Assembly (NCBI GenBank): GCA_961205875.1
Contig: OY540810.1
Span: 16,492,001 to 16,556,000, forward strand
Length of the DNA stretch: 64,000 bases
Reading direction: 5' to 3'
DNA from: Sialis fuliginosa
Lineage: Eukaryota; Arthropoda; Insecta; Megaloptera; Sialidae
Shown: in pieces, positions 25,258 through 36,300 of the stretch
Layout: every line of letters begins with the position of its first letter
Position numbering within the stretch: position 1 is the first letter of the stretch
Notes under the pieces: model-generated
Told to the model about the DNA's origin: nothing
Databases searched by the model: none
Seen by the model: the letters and a program-made list of their open reading frames with translations, nothing else
Made by a program: the position numbers and the translations under genes

Positions 25258-25662
25258 ACCGGGTGGACTATTTTAAGACATGCAAATATCTCGAAAATTA
25301 AGTTTTTTCAGGGAAAATGTGTAGTTCAAATATTTCAGGGATAAGAGAGGGAAACCAATAGAGGTAAAAAAAAAAAAATTTCCTTTAATTATTTCTTACA
25401 TATGTATACATAGTTAATAATAATAAATAATATTTTCAGGATTTTTAACTAAAAAATAAAATAAAAATTCATGGAAAAAAATAAATGTTTCCAAATAAAC
25501 AAATGAAGTTGACTTCAAAATGACCTTGAAACCTCCACTCAAGGTCAAATTTTTTATTTCCATTAGTTTTCCTCCTAACTTAAACTTTTGTACCACACAT
25601 TTTCCCTGAAAACTTTAGCTTTCGTGATATTTACTTATCTCAATTTAAATAGACCATCGGGT
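25258..25662. mobile_element. foldback element with ACCGGGTGGACTATTT ends
   Basis: The left arm ACCGGGTGGACTATTTTAAG and the right end AAATAGACCATCGGGT are inverted; interior TTCAGGGAAAATGTG pairs with CACATTTTCCCTGAA. Non-coding. Confidence 0.65.
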
Positions 25663-25783
25663 GTATGTAATAATATTAATAGATACTTGCTTTTTTCCAA
25701 AATAATGTCGAAAATACGCTGAAAAAAAGTGACATTAGTACGTATACATAAACAACGAATAGCGGTTAAGTATTTTGACTATA

Positions 25784-26315
25784 CAGGCTGAGTCATAACA
25801 GGTTGATCAAGAAAAATATTTCAAGCAAAAAAATTCATATGAACATGTGTCTGGAAACTCTTCGTGAGGGAGCTACAGACCCACAAAGATTTTGCCTAAT
25901 TTTAATTTTTATTTAATATCTAGAGAACCCATTATGATACAGTAATGAAATTTGATACCCGATTTAGTATTAATACGTGTTATCGATTTCCAATATCAAT
26001 CAATGATTATTTAGACCAAGGATGTGTGAGGCCAGTAGGTCCTTTGATTTTTATCTAGTATTTTTTTGTTCTTAATTTTTTTCCTATATTTGGCACTTTT
26101 ATAAAGTTACATGTCACAAAATACACAGATATATACTTCGTTAATTTGTCATAAGATCAACCGTTTGTGGGAAATACAATAGTAAAGATAGTACTACAGA
26201 ATTTCACTTAATACGTCACGAAGAGTTTCCGGACACGTGTATATGATCTTTTTTGCTTGAATTATTTTTCTTGATTAAATGTTCAAGTTTATTCCACCTA
26301 ATATGACTCAACCTG
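25784..26315. mobile_element. TA-flanked foldback, GTGTCCGGAAA family
   Basis: Ends CAGGCTGAGTCATA and TATGACTCAACCTG are flanked by TA on both sides, as for Tc1/mariner-type insertions. The inner arms contain a version of the motif CATGTGTCCGGAAATTT shared with 55752-56199 and 59935-61069. Confidence 0.7.
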
Positions 26316-26329
26316 TATACTGTATATGA

Positions 26330-28060
26330 TAGATATACGTACGTATTGCAACGTCACACCACTGTAATCACATTTTTAATTTTTTTTAAATACATAAAAA
26401 ACATTTCACTGTATATTTTTGTAACATATACTTTTACAAAATTTTAGAGTTTATTATAAATACCCCTTTAAAATTGATAAGAATAAGGTAAATTACATTA
26501 AACATATTTTTTATTTTGTAATAATACTCACGATATTTTAAAAATAATTTGTAAACAATTATACTTCAGTTTCGAATGCGATGATATTGAAGTATTGTGT
26601 ATTGTTGATATAACATATAACGTATTTCGAAGAGCTTTAGAAACTTATTATAAATAGTATGTTGTTTTAGATATTAATAAAAAACTACTGTATTTATAGG
26701 ATATGATATAGGTTATAATTTATTTATTACTTTTTGCAGATACGAATGTGAAAAAATGTATTTGATGAATTTACCTACGAACATGAAAATTTATTCCCAA
26801 CGAAAAATAATGACCATTGTGTATTCTTTAAATCTAATAGGGCTTTCAATATATTTTAATTATTTTCAGTTGTGATTGTGGATGCTAAATGGTTGGAACT
26901 TTGTTAATATTGTTGAGCATGTTAATGTAAAAAAAATAAATCTAGTTGTAAGATATGTGATCACTTTAATTTACTCTTCGTAAGTGACTTTTATAAATCA
27001 TTGTATATTAATTTATTAATGGACAATGTCAAAACAATTATTTTAAATCGATTCTTTTTATTTATTATATTTTTTTTTGAAATTCCAATATATAAGTTCC
27101 TAGTGTACGTTTTATATACTTTTATGTATTTTAAGTTAAAATTATTAAAATAAAAAATGTGTAAATTATATATTCATTTTATTATTATTTATGTATACCT
27201 ACTTACCTTGCTAATTAAATAATTATCCTATCTGATTATTTTTAGAAAAATATTATTTCGGTCATTCCATAAATAACTACACAGTTTTTTGGTTGTTGTA
27301 ACCGATTTTTTTGTTTTTTATATATATTTTGGTACTAGTTTAACGGTACTTGGAATACCTAAAAAACTATTAAAGATAGATTCAAACTACAAGAAATCAA
27401 TTTTGTGGGGAAATGTATAACATTTATTTTAAAAATATTTCGCTGCACAAAATTATTATTTAAATATTTTTATTTTGTTTATAAAATTGAAATTGAAATT
27501 TTGGGGGACATGACAACTCTGAATTTTAAAAACAAAAATATATGTGACTTGATAATTCCTTTGTATACATAATTATATAGACCGTTTTCAGAAAACTGGT
27601 TTGATTGAACACAATTTGAAATCAACTATTTGCAACTACCTTTCCAACTATTTTAAAACTATATGCGACACTTTTTACTGCTTTATTTGCACTAATTATT
27701 ATTAAATCGTAAAAATAACTATTTTCCGAAAAAAAATTCAACTAGTAACTATTTCATTGAAAATAACAACTATTTTTCCAATCTCGAATAATTACGTTCC
27801 GTAAACATACCGATAAACTTTTAGGAGTTATTGAGGACATTAAAACAATCGCTTTTTGTTAATAAACCTGCCGTTTTAGCAGTAGAGCGAAGAAAGAAAC
27901 CTAAACTAAAGTGCCTTACACATATGGTTGACATTTTTTGTAACTTACGGAAATGATAGTTCAAAGTAAGCTGATCAAAAGTTGTAATCGGTAAAATCTA
28001 TGAAAATCCATAATTTCTGCTCCAGGAGGTACCCAAACATTCTATGTTATGTTTATTACC
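26330..28060. other. intergenic, no feature seen
   Basis: AT-rich DNA without a recognisable gene, RNA or clear inverted repeat. Confidence 0.5.
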
Positions 28061-28066
28061 CATATA

Positions 28067-28286
28067 CCCGGTATTATCAACCAATTTAAAGCTCCTTTAG
28101 CGCTAAATGCTCCTTTAACCTAAATTTTGTATATTACAAACGTGATTTAGATCAATATTAAGGCTCTCAATGATGAAATGTACATAATATGTTAAAAATC
28201 CATTAAATTAAATGTATTATGCTTGGTTCTGTTAATAATATGACAGTTAGTTAAAGGGACATTTAGTTAAACTTGATAATACCGGG
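28067..28286. mobile_element. MITE with CCCGGTATTATCAA ends
   Basis: Inverted ends CCCGGTATTATCAA and TTGATAATACCGGG, 220 bp in all. The terminal bases resemble those of the elements at 3702 and 61670. Confidence 0.7.
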
Positions 28287-28778
28287 GGTTAGTGTTTATC
28301 TCCTAAGTAGGTTCAGAACACTAAAAATATATCTTTATGATGTTTTTCTAAAAATCTTGCTCTCTGGAAAGTTTATGAAAAAATATATTCACACAATAAA
28401 ACAATAAGATATAATAAAAATACTTTAGTCAGTAACAAAAATAATTTACAAAATGGTAAAATAAAAGCAGTGTTTATCAAATAAATAACAAATCAGCCAA
28501 GTCCTAGCACATACTTTGGTAATTGTATTGTATATTTTGGAATGGACCATAACATCGACATTCTGAAAAAAATACATATTTATTATGAAAATAATAAATA
28601 TGTAGGTATTATTCATGAAAATGAATAATACCTACACATAAAAAAGAGATAATTTAAAATTATATATTTTTTGTTATACTTTAATATTAAAAATATATAC
28701 CTACATATAGTATAGTTACAAAATTCAAAATTTTTTATATAGTAATATATCAAAATTTTGAATTTTATCACCGGTATA

Positions 28779-29992
28779 CAGGGTATCCAAAATAAGCGTG
28801 AAATGAATGAGGATTTCCTAAACGGTAAGAGATACAGATTCGGTTAAATGAGATGAATTATTTCTAAGGGAGGGGTGAGTATTACTACATCAAAAAATAT
28901 TAATAATTATATGTGGTTTAGACGGTATAAAAAAAATCTTTAAATGGCTATAACTTTTTTGTCAAAATAGATAGGTACTTTTTGTTTGCGGTTTCTAAAA
29001 GCACTTTTTGTGTAGAATTGATTGGTGTATTTCCGAGTTACAAGCCCTAACTTTAGTTTTTCTTATGGGCCATTAAGTTGACTATAGCATATTTGAACGT
29101 GCTTTTTACTTTACAACGATATGTAACTTGTTATATTTATTTTCGAAAAAAAGTAAGAATATTTTTTTTGTAATAGTTTTTTGTTTTCGTTTGTTATTGT
29201 GATTTTTGTTTAACAATTTTTGTTTTTCATGGCCTACTTAAATATTTGTAATAAAATACTTTATAAATATCACTAATATTTAGTACTTCGACTTTCATTC
29301 GAAAATAAATATGACATGTGACATATTCTTTCAAATATGCTATAGCCAACTTAGTGGTCCATAAAAAAAACTAAAGTTAGGGCTTGTAACTCGGAAACTA
29401 AATGTGATATAAAAAATATACCAATCAATTCTACACAAAAAGTGCTTTAAGAAACCGCAAACAAAAAGTACCTATCTACTTTGACAAAAAAGTTAAAGAT
29501 TTTCCGAATTTTCAGATTTTTTGGTATACCACCTAAACCATATATAATTATTAATATTTTTTGATGTAGTAACACTCACACCTTCTTTACAAATTAATTT
29601 ATCTCATTTAACCGAATCTGTAATTCAGGGTGTCCACTGGTTTTTGGAAATAAAATTCCCTGATTTTTCCCTGACCACAGATTCAAAATTCCCTGACTTG
29701 GAGGCCCCGGAGCAAGAATGTGCAGAAATAATATTTGAAAACCTTTTTTTTTCGGTCATAACTTGAAAATTTTACACTTGTTACTTCAATGACCTTTTTC
29801 TTTTTTTCCCTGACTTTCTAAAAAAAATTAATAAATTCCCTGACTTTTCAGAAATTTCAGTAAATTCCCTGATTTTCCCTGACCACTTTAGGCTTCCCTG
29901 ACTTTTCCCTGACCTTCCAGAAAGTGGACAACCTGTGTATCTCTTACCGTTTAGGAAATCCCCATGCATTCCACGCTTATCTTGTACACCTG
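28779..29992. mobile_element. TA-flanked 1.2-kb foldback element
   Basis: Ends CAGGGTATCCAAAATAAGCG and CGCTTATCTTGTACACCTG are flanked by TA. The arms pair over several hundred bp (for example GATACAGATTCGGTTAAATG against its complement near 29610). The right arm is split by a second element at 29627-29935. Confidence 0.75.
29627..29935. mobile_element. nested MITE rich in TTCCCTGA
   Basis: Ends CAGGGTGTCCACT and AAGTGGACAACCTG are inverted and the interior repeats AAATTCCCTGACTTTTC many times. Its insertion interrupts the host arm, which is uninterrupted on the opposite side of the host foldback. A 62-codon frame here is repeat sequence, not a gene. Confidence 0.7.
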
Positions 29993-30287
29993 TATAAAAT
30001 GTGACATATATAATAAATACTTAGCAGCTAAAAAACAACTCACCATCTTCCCAAAAGCATTAGGTAATACCATCCACCATTTCAGCTAACCACCGATATG
30101 CGACTGATATGTACATAACATTATATCATTATATTATGAGTATATGGTTTAATTATTAGTAAGTATGATTGTCAAGCATAAATATATATGTGTTTATTAT
30201 AAAAAAATCAGATTATACTATTTGTAAATATTAATTACAAAACAAATAGTTATTCTACATATTTCTAAAGTATTATATTAAAATTAT

Positions 30288-30293
30288 TTTATT
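30288..30293 (-). terminator. candidate poly(A) signal of SMPD1
   Basis: AATAAA on the minus strand about 20 bp after the SMPD1 stop codon; another AATAAA overlaps the stop itself. Confidence 0.4.
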
Positions 30294-30310
30294 ATATACA
30301 GGTATTTTTT

Positions 30311-33300
30311 TTATTCTTCGGCCATAGGCGTCGTTGAAACTGCGTTTTCATCAGTCCTATTAATGTAATAAAAGTATTTTTATAACCAATAATTATATCT
30401 ACAATATGTAATTAAGATTTAATTTTTTTCGATGCTTTTCTTTTTTTATTCTTTTTCGATTTTGTTTTTCTAAAAAAATGTAATTTATTTATCGTTAATA
30501 TAAAAGGTCAGGCGTCAATTATTTTAGAGTAGACTGTTTTTTTATCGCTAAAATAAGAAATCAGGATTGGGAAAGGACAAAAATAATGTTTTACCGATAT
30601 TTCGGCTTTTTTTCACCTTTACGACAAAAATAGCTAAACATAAAATGAAAGCTAATTAAATTCTCTACAAAAAAGGTCCCATGTATATTTGCATCAAATT
30701 CGTATTTCACTAACAATAAGTAATGAATTACAGTAGTCTGAGTTTTTTAATTTTTTGATTGTCTTAATTTTTTATTTTAATAAATTATTCAATGAAGAAC
30801 GAATATGACGAAAAAATATATAGTATATAGAACCTTTTCTGTAAATAAATTAATAAGCTTTCATTTTATAAATAACTGTTTTTGCCGTAATGTTGAAAAA
30901 ATTCCGAAAAATCTGCAAAATTTGATTTTTGTCCCTTCCCCACACCAACCTAGTTGGAGAATTTTTTAAAGATACTAAAAAAATACTCAGTCAGATATAT
31001 TTCTGAATTTTGTAAATTTTACCAATTTGGCGCCTAGTCTCTAAATTAATTAAGTAGTTATTTTTATTATTAACCAATCACCAGTTTATAATGTTCAATA
31101 AATATTTTAGCTTCAGACAAATAATAATTACATATAAAAAAACTCTCCATTAATGAAGTAAACATGTATGGGGTGGGAGGAGGGAGTAGTGCTAAAGCCT
31201 TGATTTTAGGCAGAGGCGTAGTAATGCCCCCCCCCCCCCCCCCCCGAAATATTCAGTGTTCTAAAAAAACGTATGTTTTGAGAAAACATCAACTCAAAGT
31301 ACCTTCAAAAAATTTTACATGTATTTATCCCCCCCCCCCCCCCCCCACTCCCGAGTTTTTTTACTATCCTAATGTTAACACTTTGGGATAGTGGAAGTAG
31401 AGTACTAAATATAGATTTGAGAGGATAGCACTGTGGTATATTAAAAATAAAAAAATAACAACTAAAAAACTAATAAGGTAGGAGGGGGGGGGGGATGTTA
31501 TTGTGACATTATATAAAGTAAGAGAGTTTACAAGATTTAAAATACGTGGACAACTGACATAGTTCATGGAGAGCCAAAATAACTAAAGTATGAGATTAAT
31601 TTAGTGGTTTTACGATGTTAATTAATATTTATTGAACAACTAATTAATTAATGAATTATTATATTTACAAAAATAAACAAGACTGAGTGGATACTTACGA
31701 CACCGAGAGCGTGTTATAAAACCATTGTCGCCACGAACTGCGACTGGTTTGTTCGATACGAGACTCTAATTGTTGGCAAAGCATGCGTCTGTCGTGGGAA
31801 CGTCCAGAGCGCACGTCGCAGACCATACGTTTCTTACATTCGGTATCGCACATCGGTCGTACAGGACTCGCTTTGTAGTAATGCCTGACAATAAATAATG
31901 TATTAACAACTCAGAAAGAAAAACCTGATATCATAAAGAGGTTATTTTTTAGGTGTGTCAAACAAAGAGAACTTAATGATATCATAAAGAGGTATTTGAT
32001 ACAAATAAGGCCTATGCTTGAAAAACCTGGTTAAGTGAATGTAACATTAAAGATATTTATTATTTAAACTAAAAAATATACACCTAACCACAATAAAACA
32101 ATATCACTCGACACGTGTTTCGACTTCACAAGAAGTCCTCATCAGGAGCCTAACAGTTCCAGACTGTGTCGAGTGACATTGTTTTATTGTGGTTAGGTGT
32201 ATATTTTTTAGTTTAAGTGACTAGAAACCACAGTTTCTCCGTTTTTCCAGTAATATTTATTATTAATTACACACACTAGCCCTATCAATCGGTACGGAAC
32301 ACAGTGTATTTCTCATTTTTTATTAAAAAATCTTTCTCCGGTTCAATTTTTACCGTATCGTAAAATTTCTACATTCCTTATAATCTTTATAAATTAGGGA
32401 ATAATTGGAGTCTGTGGGTTTTTTTATTTTTTGCCCCCTTTTATTGTAAGGGGATGAAATTACCCCAAAATATTGGAGTATTTTTCGTTTTTATTTAATT
32501 ATTCCTAAACTGTAAGAGATATTTGAAAAAATTAATAGCAAAAATTACTCTACTCATTTAGCTCTATCATTTATAAACAAGTTTCAATATAAAATAATTA
32601 TGTATAATTTCAATTGATGTCCTTAATAGTTCTAAGTAAATATTTTAAATTTTCAAATAAAGATTAATTTTGTTTTTATTTCTTTACATTTATATTTATC
32701 GAGATATCGGCGCGGCGTTTCAAATAAGGTAGGTTTTATTTCTATCAAGTACCTTATGTCAACAAAAAAATAGTTTAAATACATCATGAAGAGGTACTTT
32801 TTAAGATGTGTCAAACTGTCAACAAAAAGATAACTTAGTGATATACCAAAAAAGTGAATATTTTGTGTAAATTTCCTCAAGTCGGAAAAAACGATCGTCA
32901 GACAGGTATCTTCACGTGCGCTGTGACATACAACGGGTTTTAATTAGTTTCATTCGATTCAGCGGAAAAAAATACCATAGGGGTGGAACTTTATGGGGAA
33001 AAACAACCCCTTATCTCGCATTGAAGCCGATCGAGATATTGACGATTTTGTACAATGAATAAAAAGCAAAAAAAAATTTTTTATATTTCACCCACTGTCA
33101 CGCATAGAGGGTTGTAATTAGTTTCATTCTAACGAAAGGTTAACGAAGTCGCGGGTAGCGGCTAAAACATAATAATAATAAAATCTGATTGATGCTTCAC
33201 TTCTGAAGAAGGCTACGAGATGTTGGTCGAAACGTCAAGTACAACGCGGGATAAAAAAAAAAAGTTTAAGCAATAATTTCTATTTTCTTAGAAATCAGTC

Positions 33301-36300
33301 AATAGTAATTTTTTGTCATTAAATATCCAGAAACTATAAACTATTTGGAACAGTTTGTACGTCAGTAAATTAAGATATGATTCTATTTATTTACTACTAC
33401 AATAATCCATACTCATATTATAAATGCGAAAGTGTCTCTGTCCGATCTTGATGAAATTTGGCTGGGAGATAGTGTGCATCTTGAGGAAGTACATAGGCTA
33501 CTTTGTTAAAAAAAGTGGGTGTGTGACATTTGTACGCGCGATAGGTTATACTTTTTTGGCGTAGACATCTAGCGTAAAACTAAAAACTTGTTTTATCGAC
33601 TATATCTTAACGGAAATCGTGGGTAATAGCTAGTCCTTATCGAAATAAATGATTTCATCGTCATAAGTAATGTAGATATAATTTGCCCTTTACAGCATCC
33701 AATTTGGTCGTATAGTTTAGAAAATATCGAAATATATGTTATACGGGAACATATTATTCGCGCGACGGTGACCCGTGTCGCGGGGTGCGGCGAGAGGTGT
33801 GCCAAGTAGACGCATGGCAGAGAGAACAGGCCGGTATTCTTTTGATTGTCAATTGTTTATTTTGTTTTCAATAATTAACTTTTAAATAGAACAAAAATTA
33901 TTTTTACTTTTTGTTCTGATTCACTTTTGTTAGGTAGGTAATTTAAGTGTTGTTTGGTTTTTATTACAATAAAATAACTAATCGTGTTTGTACTTAATCC
34001 AACTATATATTTTTTTAAATCCTAAACAATAATTCCGTAGTCCACGCGAGCGAAGCCGCGTGGGCCCAGCTAATATAATATAATTTACTTACTTATAATA
34101 TAAATCAAAAACGGCTGGTTCGTCAGTTAATCTCTGGACCAATTCATCCCAATCTTGCGGTCGTAAACCTTGCATTTGGTATGCGTTACGTACACTGTAT
34201 AGTTTATACCACAGTGGGTAACCGTAGAGATTAGCCTCGCGTAGGTTCATAGTCCAGGACTCGTGTTCTACGACCGACTGAAATGGAAAACCAAAATTAT
34301 ACATATACGGGGATATGTACTGCCTTAATAAATATGTTTACACAGTGCTGTTATTCCGGTTTTACTGTAACCGATGTAGTAAAACCGGGTATAAAAGTTC
34401 GTGTAGATTTTTACTCGAACCGGAACGAAAACCGAAACGAAAAAAATAACGGTTCGAAGCCCTGATAAAAACAAACATATTCTCTTATTTTTTTAAATAC
34501 TTTCGTTTTGAGCTTGTTCAACATAGACAACAAATTAGAAATGATGAGATTGACAAGATGAAACAACGCCACGTATGCGACAGGATAGTCAATAACAAAT
34601 AAATAATGTGTCTCTATTGGTATGGGATTATAATATTGCATTCTAAACTAACATTCTTAGTGATTTTTTTTCATATTTTGAAAAATATAGGTAGTTTGTT
34701 CTTATTGTTAGTTATTTTTACAACTTTGCTTATAAAACATCCTGTAGAGGACCAAATGGACTAATTATTATTGGTATACGTTAGTTTTACATCAAGCAAG
34801 ACTCGATCCCCAAATGTCATTCCGAAATTCGAAATATTTTTGTTCATTAGAACTTTTGTTACATCTATTCTGGGACACACTGTATATTTTAAATTACATA
34901 CCCTAGTAGTTTGCTGATGATCGCCATCCACATAATAAATCCTATAACCAGGATTGGTATCGTAATAAGGCGTTACAGATGGTCCAATATAAGCTATATT
35001 CGTCGCTCGTGCTGAAATAATTCAACATTAATTTACTGTTTATTATTTTAAATAATTTAATTTCACATACACAAATTCTCTGAATCATAAAATACTTCAA
35101 ACTCATCATAATGAGTGTGACCGAAAAACTGCGCCGTTATCGTAGTTTCGTAGCGATTTATTATCGCGTAATAATTACGAGACCAAACTTTCAAACAATC
35201 GGAATGACCTGGAGGAATGTGACCTAAAAATAAAAATTAAATTAAATTATTGTTCGAAAGTGTACATTATTATTTTATACAGTGAGTCTCCCAAAAGTCT
35301 GGAAACAGTTAAATATCTCAAAGGGTTGAGTTTCTGGTAAAAACAACGTATTTATTTGACTATTATAAACTAGTGTTTTTGCTTCCTCGCAATATCGAAG
35401 ATACGAGAAGATTTGTAATCGTTTTAAAATGAGACAAAAAATTGTTCTCTGATTTCAAAATTTTAAATTGATCTTTCCGTTTCAGGTCAAGACAAACACT
35501 TTTTGTTCCGTGTCTGTCTGCGTATATATCTGTCCCCTGAATCCTTGTCACACACATACTGAACCGATATTAATGAAAATGGTTGGGTCTGGCTTAAGGA
35601 CGGTCCCATTTCAAAATCGTGTGTAAGGAGGAGAGGTGACATCTCAAAATATTTATTTTAGATATCTCAAAAACGACACATGCTACGTGAAAATTTTATA
35701 GAATCTTTTTTGTAGAGCATTCAATTTCCTATAATATAAGTCTACAATGTTTTTTTTATAAAATATTCCCTTACAAAGATTTATCTCAATTTACTTTAAA
35801 AAATCGTAATTTGTTTTTTTTTATTGATATTTACTTTGACATAATAAATGTCAGTTTGACGTTTGCATAAGTTTAGATTTAGATTTAAATTGTCAAAAAA
35901 TTAAAAATACACGAAAAAATAATCAGGTTCGTCAAATTTCGAATTCATATTTTTTAGTAAGATTATATAAAAATTAAATTGTTAACCAATGCCAGGCAAC
36001 GTATCTGAATACTTTTTCGGTTTTTATTTAAATTGTTCAATAATTAAATACATTTGGTAAATTTAGCACGAGGAAGCACTGTAAATTTACTTTGCAGATG
36101 TTTTTATTGCGGTATTTTAATCTACGAAAGAAACCAAGCAATTTTTTACCAGAGTCTATTAATAAAACTACGAGAATTATTTTAGATTTTCATATATTTT
36201 GTTGATTGCGTTGAAAAATTGAAGTAGGGAAACAATTATTTCAGTTAAAAATTTGCTTGTTTTCTTTCGTTATAAAAATATAGGTTTCTATTAAAAAAAA

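Noticed and set aside
29781..29969. 62-codon minus-strand frame rich in SGKSG
   Set aside because: Direct translation of TTCCCTGACTTTTC repeats in a nested MITE.
28480..30060. Possible two-exon minus-strand small gene (donor near 30043, acceptor near 28564)
   Set aside because: Splice signals are good but the joined frames are short, unrecognised and interrupted; the proposed intron is a transposon.
33411..33480. Start of a LINE/SINE from the ATTATAAATGCGAAAGT motif
   Set aside because: The TC start, CTRR end with terminal hairpin and lack of target duplication fit a Helitron better.
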